From positions 1 through 64,000 of the forward strand of contig NZ_JBNLBH010000063.1 in NCBI RefSeq assembly GCF_050303215.1: DNA of 64,000 bases, written 5' to 3'. Shown here piece after piece: positions 1 through 8,643 of the stretch (positions are counted from its first letter, which is position 1; every line of letters begins with the position of its first letter). The stretch is from Haliangium sp050303215. GTDB taxonomy: Bacteria > Myxococcota_A > Polyangia > Haliangiales > Haliangiaceae. Under the pieces are notes generated by a model. It had not been told where the DNA came from. It worked only from the letters and a program-made list of their open reading frames with translations, and searched no databases. The translations under genes were made by a program, and so were the position numbers.

Positions 1-238
1 CGGTTCTGTGCGTGAGCGGGCCGGCCAGCTCGTCAGCGCGCTCGGCGATGCGCAGCAGGCGATCGTCGAGCTGGTTGCGGACCTTGCTCGACAGCCCCTT
101 GGCGCGCTCCCGGGCCGGCTCGACCACGGTGCGTTCCATCTCGTGGAAGCTCGACAGCGACCACGCCGCCAGCAGGATGGCGCCGACGGTGCATGCGGCC
201 GCGATCCAGGGCAGTCGTCGCTTTCGCTCGGAGGTCAT
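1..238 (-). CDS. N-terminal part of a membrane-anchored protein (runs off the left edge)
   Basis: The minus strand reads from an ATG at 238 through the window edge without a stop, about 79 codons. The product begins MTSERKRRLPWIAAAC, with a basic n-region followed by one hydrophobic helix at about residues 9-28. It then becomes hydrophilic and probably helical (EMERTVVEPARERAKGLSSK...). This is the pattern of a single-pass inner-membrane protein whose sensor or coiled-coil part lies beyond the window, such as a sensor kinase, chemoreceptor or GGDEF protein. The seen part has no diagnostic motif, so the function is unassigned. It is transcribed divergently from the pabAB-like gene. Confidence 0.6.
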   Translation of the reverse strand, partial: MTSERKRRLPWIAAACTVGAILLAAWSLSSFHEMERTVVEPARERAKGLSSKVRNQLDDRLLRIAERADELAGPLTHRT

Positions 239-477
239 GCTCGCGCCGCTATCATACTCCCCCAGGGTCGATCCCGGGCCGATGCGCTCGCCCGGGTCGG
301 CGCAGGAGCGACCCCCGGGGTCGGTTCCGGGCCGGCGTGCCTCGGCCCGGTCGTCGCGGGAGCGACCTGGCCGCGAGGGCGGTGCAGCGCGACTTCTGGC
401 GCCGGCGCGGTCGACGGCGAGCGAGGGCGCTTGACGGCGACGGTGAGCCGAATCGTAAGCTGCCCGCAGGCCCTGAC

Positions 478-2739
478 ATGCGCGCGACCCCGGCGACCAA
501 CTCCGTCCTGAGCACGACCGTCTCGACCACGACCGTCCCGACCAAGACCCTCCTGATCGACAACTACGACTCGTTCACCTTCAACCTGTTCCACCTCCTG
601 GCGGCCGTGAACGGGGTCGAACCCGACGTGGTCCGCAACGACCAGCTCGGCTTCGACGAGGTGGACTGGGCCGGCTACGACAACGTCGTGCTCTCGCCGG
701 GCCCGGGGACCCCGCTCCGCGCCGGCGACGTCGGGCTGGGTCGGGAGGTCATCGCGCGGGCCGCGCTGCCGCTGCTCGGGGTGTGCCTCGGACATCAGGC
801 CATCGGACACGCGTGCGGAGCCCGGGTGGCGCCGGCCCCGGTGGTCATGCACGGGCGCCTGAGCCGGGTGCGCCACGACGGCCGCGGGCTGTTCGCGGGC
901 CTCCCCGACGGCTTCGAGGCGGTCCGCTACCACTCCCTGGTGCTCGCGCCCGAGCCCCGGGGCGGGCTGCCCGGCGGTTTGATCGCGACCGCCTGGTCGG
1001 ACGACGGCGTGATCATGGCCATCCGTCACCGGCACCGACCGCTGTGGGGGGTGCAGTTCCACCCCGAGTCGATCCTGAGCGAGCACGGGCGCGCGCTGAT
1101 GCACAACTTTCGTCGCCTCAGCCGCGACGCCCTGGCCCCGCGCGGCGCCGTGTCGGTCGCGTCCAAGCGGTCGAGGGTGTCGATGTTGCCGCGAGGTCAG
1201 GCCCGGGCCGAGAGCACGGACCGGTGGCGGGTGCAGCACCGGCGGCTGGCGTTCGTGCCCGATCCGGAGGCGGCGTTCGCCAGCCTCTGGGCGGGCATGG
1301 AGTACTGCTTCTGGCTCGACAGCAGCCAGGCCGGCCCCGACGGCGGCCGGTTCGCCCAGGCCGGCGCCGGCGGCGGTCGATTTTCGATGATGGGCGGGAC
1401 CCAGCGCCCCCGCCTGCGGCTGGAGTACTGGGTGTCCGGCCAGCGGCTGCGGGTGGTGGACGAGCGCGGCGAGCGCTGGCTGCGCACCGACGCATTTTCG
1501 TACCTGCGCCGGTGGCTACAGGAGCATCAGGTGACCAGCGCCGAGCTCCCCTTCGACTTCAACGGCGGGCTGGTGGGCTATTTCGGCTACGAGATGAAGG
1601 CCGAGTGCGGCGGCGACGACGCTCACCGCTCGCCCTATCCCGACGCCCAGTGGCTGCTGGCCGACAGGATGCTGGTGTTCGACCACCACGAAGGCTGCGC
1701 CTACCTCGTGTGCTTGACCGAGGCCGGGGGCGAGGCCGAGGCCGAGGCCTGGTTCGACGAGGCCAGCCGGCGCCTGGCCGCGCTCGAGCCGGTCACGGCA
1801 ACGCCGCCGCGGTCGGGGGCCGCCCCGATCGAGTTTTCGCTCAGCCGGAGCCAGGCCCAGTACCTGGCCGACATCGAGCGCTGCTTCGAGCTGATCCGCG
1901 CCGGCGAGACCTACGAGGTGTGCCTCACCGCGCACCTGCGCTCGTCGGTGTCCATCGATCCACACCAGCTCCACCGCGCGCTCCGCAGCCGCAACCCCGC
2001 ACCCTACGCCGCGTTCTTCAAGCTCGGCGAGCTGGCGATCGTGTCGTCGTCGCCGGAGCGATTCTTGCGCGTCGATCCGCGCGGGGGGGTAGAGGCCAGG
2101 CCGATCAAGGGCACCGCCCCGCGCGGGCACACGGCCGAGCACGACGCGGCCCTGCGCCTGCGCCTGGCCAGCGCCGAGAAGGAGCGGGCCGAGAACCTCA
2201 TGATCGTCGATCTCCTGCGCAACGATCTCGGCGCGGTGTGCGAGCTGGGCAGCGTCGAGGTGCCGGCGCTGATGGAGGTGGAGTCGTTCGCGACGGTCCA
2301 CCAGTTGGTCAGCACCATCCGCGGCCGATTGCGCCCCGACATGCACGCCATCGACTGTGTCCGCGCGGCCTTCCCCGGCGGCTCCATGACCGGCGCGCCC
2401 AAGCGTCGAACCATGCGCATCATCGATGAGCTGGAGCAGGAGGCGCGCGGCATCTACTCCGGCGCCATCGGCTACTTGAGCCTGAGCGGGGCCGCGGACC
2501 TGAACATCGTCATCCGCACCGCCGTGATCACCGCGGGCGAGCTTTCCATCGGCGTGGGCGGCGCGATCGTGGCCCTGTCGGACGCCGAGGCCGAGTTCGA
2601 CGAGGCCCTGCTCAAGGCCCGGGCCTTGATCGAGGCGGCGGTGCACACCGTGCACGGAGAGGTGCGCCCGGAGCTGTTCTCGATCGACGTGTCCGGCGCG
2701 GCGTCGCGCCGGCGGGGGCCGCGGCGAGCGCTGCGGTAA
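478..2739 (+). CDS. pabAB: Aminodeoxychorismate synthase, fused PabA-PabB
   Basis: Converts chorismate and glutamine to 4-amino-4-deoxychorismate for folate synthesis in the cytosol. Residues 1 to about 220 are a class I glutamine amidotransferase: NYDSFTFN start, nucleophile Cys in GVCLGHQAIG, and the His/Glu pair in FHPES. After a linker, residues from about 240 to 740 are the chorismate-binding domain, with PIKGTAPRG, IVDLLRNDLG and GGSMTGAPK. The Lys in PIKGT is characteristic of PabB, whereas anthranilate synthase usually has PIAGT, so TrpEG is less likely. The ATG at 478 is chosen because the amidotransferase fold begins 22 residues later; the frame stays open upstream to 193 but without domain signal. 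Length (753 aa) matches the two domains joined. No pabC follows, and the gene appears monocistronic. Confidence 0.93.
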   Translation: MRATPATNSVLSTTVSTTTVPTKTLLIDNYDSFTFNLFHLLAAVNGVEPDVVRNDQLGFDEVDWAGYDNVVLSPGPGTPLRAGDVGLGREVIARAALPLLGVCLGHQAIGHACGARVAPAPVVMHGRLSRVRHDGRGLFAGLPDGFEAVRYHSLVLAPEPRGGLPGGLIATAWSDDGVIMAIRHRHRPLWGVQFHPESILSEHGRALMHNFRRLSRDALAPRGAVSVASKRSRVSMLPRGQARAESTDRWRVQHRRLAFVPDPEAAFASLWAGMEYCFWLDSSQAGPDGGRFAQAGAGGGRFSMMGGTQRPRLRLEYWVSGQRLRVVDERGERWLRTDAFSYLRRWLQEHQVTSAELPFDFNGGLVGYFGYEMKAECGGDDAHRSPYPDAQWLLADRMLVFDHHEGCAYLVCLTEAGGEAEAEAWFDEASRRLAALEPVTATPPRSGAAPIEFSLSRSQAQYLADIERCFELIRAGETYEVCLTAHLRSSVSIDPHQLHRALRSRNPAPYAAFFKLGELAIVSSSPERFLRVDPRGGVEARPIKGTAPRGHTAEHDAALRLRLASAEKERAENLMIVDLLRNDLGAVCELGSVEVPALMEVESFATVHQLVSTIRGRLRPDMHAIDCVRAAFPGGSMTGAPKRRTMRIIDELEQEARGIYSGAIGYLSLSGAADLNIVIRTAVITAGELSIGVGGAIVALSDAEAEFDEALLKARALIEAAVHTVHGEVRPELFSIDVSGAASRRRGPRRALR

Positions 2740-2742
2740 AGA

Positions 2743-2760
2743 GCCGCCAGGCCCGGCGGC
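2743..2760 (+). terminator. GC hairpin after pabAB
   Basis: A perfect 6-bp stem GCCGCC / GGCGGC with a 6-nt loop lies 4 bp past the pabAB stop and between two convergent genes. No T-tract follows, so this is a weak candidate for a terminator or 3'-end stabiliser. Confidence 0.3.
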
Positions 2761-2804
2761 GAACGCGTGCCGCCGGGGTGTATGGGATCACCGACTGACG
2801 ACGC

Positions 2805-3302
2805 TCAGGCGCTGCCGTGGCACTTCATGTACTTCTTGCCGCTGCCGCACGGACAGGGCTCGTTGCGGCCCACCTTGGGCATGCTGCGCACCACCGGCTT
2901 GGGCTTGACCATGTCACCGTCGAGGTAGTACCAGCGTCCTTCGATGCGGCGGAAGCGGGACCGCTCGTGGTGGGCGACGCTGTGGCCCTCGCTTTGATAG
3001 CGAGCGATGAACTCGACCTCGCCCTCGTCGTCGCCGGGGCCACCGCCGGCGGTGTCGACGATCTCGAGCCCCTCCCACACCGAGTCGCGGGCCCAGGCCA
3101 GGGCGCCCTCGCGATCGACCTCGCCGACGGTGTCGGGGTCGTGGGTGGCCAGGACGTAGTCCACGTTCTCGGTGGCGTAGGCGCTATAGCGTGAGCGCAT
3201 GAGCGCTTCGGGGCTGTCGGGCGTGGCCTCGCCGGCCAGGAAAGGCCCACAGCACGCTTCGAAGTCGCGACCGCTGCTGCAATGGCACTGCATGGGGCAC
3301 AT
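2805..3302 (-). CDS. YchJ family protein with two SEC-C metal-binding motifs
   Basis: A 165-residue protein with the whole YchJ/UPF0225 layout. The N-terminal Cys motif is CHCSSGRDFEACCGPF. The NTF2-like core contains ALMRSRYSAY (about 30-40) and a Trp/Tyr-rich strand (GRWYYLDGD). The C-terminal SEC-C zinc motif is RNEPCPCGSGKKYMKCHG. SEC-C motifs bind zinc and often mediate protein contacts; the physiological role of YchJ is unknown. The start ATG at 3302 places the Cys motif at the N-terminus as in the family. The frame stays open to 3608 but that stretch is antisense to the next gene. Convergent with pabAB. Confidence 0.88.
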   Translation of the reverse strand: MCPMQCHCSSGRDFEACCGPFLAGEATPDSPEALMRSRYSAYATENVDYVLATHDPDTVGEVDREGALAWARDSVWEGLEIVDTAGGGPGDDEGEVEFIARYQSEGHSVAHHERSRFRRIEGRWYYLDGDMVKPKPVVRSMPKVGRNEPCPCGSGKKYMKCHGSA

Positions 3303-3423
3303 GGTAGTACGAACCGGCGGGTTCGGGAGCGAGCGCGGGACACTTCCGACGACGCGGCGACGACATCTCGGCGACATGATCGAGCCCCGCGGGACGGGGC
3401 CGGCGGGTATACTCGGGCCTGCC

Positions 3424-3993
<570 letters not shown>

Positions 3994-5337
3994 GCGCGGT
4001 CGCGGGCTCCCGGGCATCCTCGGCCAGGGCTTCCAGCGCGGCTTGGCCCAGCGCGTCGACGTCCCAGGCGGCGCTGCTGGCGAGAACCACCACGCCGACG
4101 CCGAGATCGCGGCGGAACCCGATGTAGCCACGGGAGCTGCGGCTTTCGCCGCTGTACGAGTACGTGATCGGCGCCGGCGTGGCGCGCCAGCCCAGCCCCA
4201 CCCGGTCGCGGTCGGCGGCGGCGAGCTCGGCGGCCGCGGGCGCGTCCAGAGTGAGGTCGAGCGTCGCCGCCAGCCGGCTATCGGTGCGCAGGTACGCGGC
4301 CACCAGGCGCAGGACATCGCCCGCGGTCGAGTGCAGGCCGCAGCACGGAGCCAGGGCCGGTGACGGGCGCGGGGGCGAGGTCGGCGCGCCATCGCGGTCG
4401 TGGCCCTGGGCCAGGCGCGAGCGCATGTCGGCCGAGGGCACGACGCGGGTGCGGGCCATGCCCAGGGGCAGCACGACCCGCTCGAGCAGGAGGTCTTCGT
4501 AGTCTTTGCCCGCCCGCTGCGCCAGCGCCAGGCCCAGGACCGCGGTGCCGGCGTGGCTCTCGTGAACCTCTTGCCCCGGGGTCGTCGCCGGTGAGGCCGC
4601 GCGCAGCCAGCGCAGCAGGTGGCGACGCTCGTAGCCGCCGCGGCGCGCGTGTCGGCCCAGGTTGGAGGGCCAGCGCGGCCAGCCCGCGGTGTGGGTGGCC
4701 AGGTGGACGAGGCGCACCGGCTCGGCGTCGGCGTCGGCGTCGGCGTAGCGGGCCTCCGCGGGCAGGTGCGCGGCTACGGGATCGGTGAGCGCGACCTCGC
4801 CTTGAATCGTCGCCTCGGCCAGGAGCACGGCGGTGAAGACCTGGGTCAGCGAGCCAAGCTCGTACACGGTGTCCCCGTCGGGGCTGCCGGCGCGGTCAGG
4901 CCGGACCCGACCGTATCCATACACCCGCGCCCGGCTCCCGGACACCGCGCCCACCACCAGGCCCGCGCCGGGCTGGGACCCGAGCAAGGCCGGGACCCGC
5001 GCGTCGAGCGCGTCTTGGACCGGATCGCCCGAGCTCACCGGCGGCGGCGGTGGCGGTGGTGGCGGCGTGATCGGCGCCTCCGCGCCCCCGCACGCACACA
5101 CGATCAACACCCCGCCGAGCCCGAGCCAGTACCGTGATCGCATGCGGCGATGATACCCGTCGCCGATGACGGATGGTAGGTGGCCGTGCGCTTCACCGCG
5201 GGTCCCGAGCCATGGCGCGGTGCGGTAGGGCGCGCGCGGCCGGGCCCGGCGTCTGACCGGCTTGTTGCGCTCGCTCGGCGTGGAGTACGGTGGAGGGCAA
5301 TGGCGCAATTCCCTCCCAGACGCGGGCGGAGATAGTG

Positions 5338-5997
5338 GTGCGTCGATTCAACGCCAAGCCCGCCCGAGACGAGCTGCTGGCTCGTATCCATCGGTACTAT
5401 CCCAAAGGTCTACAGGTCGATGATCCCCGCTATCAAGCCAGCGAGGAGAATCGTCGTTTGATCTGCGTGCGAGAAGCCGCTGCCAAGAGCTGTCAGTGGA
5501 GATTCTACGAAATCCCCGATGACCAACGCGTCCCCATCGAGGCGGAACTCCTCCCCGTACTGGATGCGCTGTGCGCGTGGCGGCCCCTGTATGCAAGGTG
5601 GTGTGCCGAAGTGCCGTCGATTCCCTTGTGGGACGACAGCAACCCGTGGCTCACTGCGGGGTATCGATACTCTGCGGTGCGTCCGGGCTATGACGCAGGC
5701 TCTGACGAGTCACCGGACCGGGTCGTGTGTGTCGTGAGCATCCTCGCTCCAGTGTACGCTATATACACGCACATCGATGCGCCCGATGGGTCTATGCTGG
5801 CTCGATATTCGAACTTCCCCCAGCGTTATCACGGACGCATCGAAAAGCTGCAATCACTCGTCGAAGAGATGCTCGGCTTCTATCGCCTCGACGAAGACCT
5901 ACTCCTCTCCCCGGTCCTCGACGTCGTACCCGGTGCATCCAATCTCCTACTAGGAGAGGCCACGATGAGGGACTGCCTCTTCTCAAATAGTTTATAG
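5338..5997 (+). CDS. Unknown protein, copy 1 of an inverted paralogue pair
   Basis: About 219 residues, no recognised family. It aligns along its whole length with the gene on the opposite strand at 6085-6750. Shared blocks include RWCAE(V/I)P, WL(T/S)A.YRYSAVRP, VVSILAPVYA.YT, LVEEMLGF.RL and SNLLLGEATMRDCLFS. A conserved Cys-Gln-Trp (KSCQWRFY) sits near residue 60. No signal peptide or membrane segment is seen. The frame opens with GTG at 5290. GTG at 5338 is preferred because it gives the same N-terminal length as the paralogue and has GGAG 6 bp upstream. Base composition is visibly lower in GC than most neighbours, which suggests later acquisition. Possible roles, such as immunity or accessory protein, are guesses. 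Confidence 0.7.
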   Translation: MRRFNAKPARDELLARIHRYYPKGLQVDDPRYQASEENRRLICVREAAAKSCQWRFYEIPDDQRVPIEAELLPVLDALCAWRPLYARWCAEVPSIPLWDDSNPWLTAGYRYSAVRPGYDAGSDESPDRVVCVVSILAPVYAIYTHIDAPDGSMLARYSNFPQRYHGRIEKLQSLVEEMLGFYRLDEDLLLSPVLDVVPGASNLLLGEATMRDCLFSNSL

Positions 5998-6084
5998 GAC
6001 ATCGTCCACCTCTTCGGCGACGGGCGTACCTGGTAACCCTGCGCTGCTGGCCCGATGGCGGAGCCCATCGAGCAGCTCAACGCC

Positions 6085-6750
6085 TCATGCCCGGACTCGG
6101 GATGAAAACAGACAATCTCTCATTGTGGCCTCGCCCAAGAGCAGGTTGGACGAACCGGGGACCACGTCGAGGACCGGATGGAGGAGAACCTCTTCTTCGA
6201 GGCGATGAAAGCCGAGCATCTCCTCGACGAGCCTGCTCAGAGCGGCGAGTCGCTCTTGGTAGCGGTCTGGGAAGGCTGAATAGCGGGCGCGCTTGTGCTC
6301 TCCAGGGGCGTTACTACATGTGTACAGCGCATAGACCGGTGCAAGTATGCTGACGACACACGTGACTGGATCGTACCATTCGTCCGCTTCCGGTGCATAA
6401 TTGGGTCGCACCGCCGAGTATCGATAGCAGGCGCTGAGCCAAGGGTTGCTCTCGTCCCACAACTCCATCGCGGGTATCTCTGCGCACCATCGTACGTGGA
6501 GTGGTCTCCACGCACGCAGCGCCGTGATGACCGGTAGCACGCATGGATCGAGGGGGACGCGCCATTCCGTCGGGACGTCGTAAAAGTTCCACTGGCAGCT
6601 CATGGCGGCCGCTTCCTGCACGCACACCAAGCGGTGTGACTCTTCGCTGTCTTGGTGGCGAGGATCATCGGCTTCCACGCCTCTAGGGTAGTGTCGATGG
6701 ACACACACCACGAGCTCGTCGAGCGTGGGCGGGTTGCCGGTCTCCGACAT
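6085..6750 (-). CDS. Unknown protein, copy 2 of an inverted paralogue pair
   Basis: A 221-residue paralogue of the preceding gene, facing it tail to tail with 87 bp between stops. The conserved core runs from DELVV..VHRHYPRGVEADDPRHQ through LLLGEATMRDCLFS. It starts at an ATG with GAGGGAG about 8-10 bp upstream. No known domain, signal peptide or membrane helix is visible. The two copies have diverged substantially at the protein level, so the duplication is not recent. Both are codon-atypical for this GC-rich window. A short lipoprotein-like reading frame ends 4 bp upstream and may be co-transcribed. Confidence 0.72.
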   Translation of the reverse strand: MSETGNPPTLDELVVCVHRHYPRGVEADDPRHQDSEESHRLVCVQEAAAMSCQWNFYDVPTEWRVPLDPCVLPVITALRAWRPLHVRWCAEIPAMELWDESNPWLSACYRYSAVRPNYAPEADEWYDPVTCVVSILAPVYALYTCSNAPGEHKRARYSAFPDRYQERLAALSRLVEEMLGFHRLEEEVLLHPVLDVVPGSSNLLLGEATMRDCLFSSRVRA

Positions 6751-6754
6751 TCGC

Positions 6755-6871
6755 TCAGCTCCCTCGCCGGCGGGGGATCCACGGCTCGGTGCAGCCAGCT
6801 CCCAATGCCAGGCTGAGCAGGAGCCACAGCCTGATCACTACCTGCGATCGCAACACCAGGGCAGCCAGCAT
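6755..6871 (-). CDS. Possible small lipoprotein
   Basis: A 38-codon frame (MLAALVLRSQ...) with a basic residue, a long hydrophobic stretch and LALGAGCTEPW, which resembles a lipoprotein signal with Cys near residue 27 and a short tail. It ends 4 bp before the unknown gene at 6750-6085 on the same strand. It may be a real small lipoprotein, the remnant of a larger one, or chance; no ribosome site decides it. Confidence 0.3.
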   Translation of the reverse strand: MLAALVLRSQVVIRLWLLLSLALGAGCTEPWIPRRRGS

Positions 6872-7172
6872 CCCCGTCACACTAGCACCTCGCGGACAGG
6901 GGATGGAAGGCTGGTTCTCGCCCTGCGTGGTCCGCCGGGGCATGACGTAAGTCCGCGTATCGTGGGGCTTGGGCCTCGGTTCACTGTACTGGTGGACCGC
7001 ACCGCCGACAGCCCGGCCCGCGTCGGCGGACCCGCCCTCTCGGTTCCTTGGCGCTTGCAATCCGACGAGCAAGCCCACAAGATACGACCCGACCCATCCG
7101 GGCGCGGGTGTCTGTCCAGTCAGGGGCCCCGGCCCCATCCCAGCAGGAGTTCACCTCCATGAGGTACGCCAT
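6872..7172. other. Intergenic stretch without a recognised gene
   Basis: About 300 bp between the inverted-pair locus and the kinase at 7173. Frames are open on both strands but have no domain signal. It should contain the divergent promoters for both sides; no clear -35/-10 pair or operator was seen. Confidence 0.4.
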
Positions 7173-8612
7173 ATGACCGGCCGGCTGCTCGCCGGCCGCT
7201 ACCGGCTCGGCGCCGAGATCGGGCGCGGCGGCTCGGGCATCGTCTACCGCGGCGAGCGCGTCATGCCCGACGGCCACAGCCCGCAACCGGTGGCGATCAA
7301 GTCGCTGCTGCCGCTGCTCCAGAACCACGCCGAGGCGCGCGAGCGGCTGCTCCAAGAGGCCCGCCTCGGCTTCGAAGTGGCCAACGAGCACCCAGCCTTC
7401 CCGTCGCTGCTCGACGTGTTCGAGGAGGACGAGTGCCTGTACGTGGTCACCGAGCTGGTGTGCGGGGTCACCCTGCGCGATCTCGGCGATCGCCGCGAGC
7501 ACTTCGCCGGCGAGGTGATCCCGCCGCGGTTGGCCCGGGCCGTGCTCGTCACCTGCGCGCGCGCCCTGGGCCACTGCCACGCCCGCGGCCTGCTGCACCG
7601 TGACGTCTCGCCCGCCAATATCATGATCTCCGAGCGCGGCGAGGTGAAGCTCATCGACCTCGGCCTGGCCTCGCGCTTCCTCGATCCCGAGATGGCGCCG
7701 CGGCCGTACGGGACCATCGCCTACGCCCCCGACGAGCAACTGCGCCGCGAGCGCCTCGACCCATCGTCCGACCTCTACGCCCTGACCGCGTCCGTGTACG
7801 CCATGATGAACGGCCAGCCGCCGTTCGGGAGCTACCGGTCCGAAATCCTCAGCCGACTCGGATTCGAAGGCCCGGACATGTCGGTGCCGACCCCGCCCGA
7901 CATCCAACACCTCATGTTCGGCGTGCTCACCAACCGAGACGAGCGCTTGTACCGGACCGCCGAGGACTTCATCGAGGCCCTCGACGACGACCTCGCCGAG
8001 GCCGACGAGCTGGCCTGGGCGGTCGCGATCGCGCAGGGGCGAATCGACGAGCGCGGCCACGACGACGGCGAGCGCGACGAGATCCGCGCGGCCCTCCGGG
8101 CCTGGGTCGCCCATGACTCGAACGCCGACAGCGTGGACGACAGTGACTCCGCCACTACCGGCGACAACGACGATGACGGGCGCGCCCGGAGCTGGGCAGG
8201 CCGCCCCCGGGTGGGCAACGGCGGCGCCGGCCGGCCGCGGCTGCCCGCGTCGGCGTCGGTTGCCGTGGGCGCCGGCTCGGACGATGCTGTGCGTCCCGCG
8301 CCGCTCGGAGCGGACGCGGGCAAGCTCGGACAGCCCGGGTCGAATCCCGATGCCGGTCTCGCGCGAACTCAATCTCGACCTCGGACTCAATCTCGACCTC
8401 GGACTCGGGCTCGGGCTCGGGCGAGGACGCGGGCGAGGACGCGGTGGCCGAGCCGGCCTGCGGTGTGGGCCGCGGCGACCGCGTTCGGGCTGCTCGCGGC
8501 GCTGTTCGTGGGCCGCTACCTGGCCGGATCCGGTCGCGGCGAGCCTGCGACCCTCAGCCCCGTGGACGCCCCGTGGGGGCAGACCTTGACCATCGACCGG
8601 ACGCAGCCTTGA
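7173..8612 (+). CDS. Membrane-anchored Hanks-type Ser/Thr protein kinase
   Basis: A 479-residue kinase. The kinase domain fills residues about 10-290: nucleotide loop GRGGSGIVYRG, VAIK lysine near 44, catalytic HRDVSPANIM near 142 and metal-binding DLG (in place of DFG) followed by GLASR. The activation segment ends in APDEQL (APE-like), and DLYALTA follows. A disordered region with Arg/Thr repeats leads to one transmembrane helix at about 431-451 and a short outer tail. The ATG at 7173 starts just before the kinase fold; the frame is open to 6969 but without signal. The next gene, 31 bp downstream, encodes an exported coiled-coil protein, a pairing seen for DUF2381-like proteins in myxobacteria. 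Confidence 0.9.
   Translation: MTGRLLAGRYRLGAEIGRGGSGIVYRGERVMPDGHSPQPVAIKSLLPLLQNHAEARERLLQEARLGFEVANEHPAFPSLLDVFEEDECLYVVTELVCGVTLRDLGDRREHFAGEVIPPRLARAVLVTCARALGHCHARGLLHRDVSPANIMISERGEVKLIDLGLASRFLDPEMAPRPYGTIAYAPDEQLRRERLDPSSDLYALTASVYAMMNGQPPFGSYRSEILSRLGFEGPDMSVPTPPDIQHLMFGVLTNRDERLYRTAEDFIEALDDDLAEADELAWAVAIAQGRIDERGHDDGERDEIRAALRAWVAHDSNADSVDDSDSATTGDNDDDGRARSWAGRPRVGNGGAGRPRLPASASVAVGAGSDDAVRPAPLGADAGKLGQPGSNPDAGLARTQSRPRTQSRPRTRARARARTRARTRWPSRPAVWAAATAFGLLAALFVGRYLAGSGRGEPATLSPVDAPWGQTLTIDRTQP
8364..8443 (+). repeat. Short in-frame 6/18-nt repeats in the kinase linker
   Basis: Two near-identical 18-nt units (cggactcaatctcgacct type) are followed by ctcggg and gaggacgcgg copies. 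They encode a Thr/Gln/Ser/Arg-Pro then Arg-Ala/Arg-Thr linker just before the transmembrane helix. Unit length is a multiple of three, so copy-number changes keep the frame. Confidence 0.7.
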
Positions 8613-8643
8613 GCGACTGCGCGCGATCTCCGAGAGGACTCCA

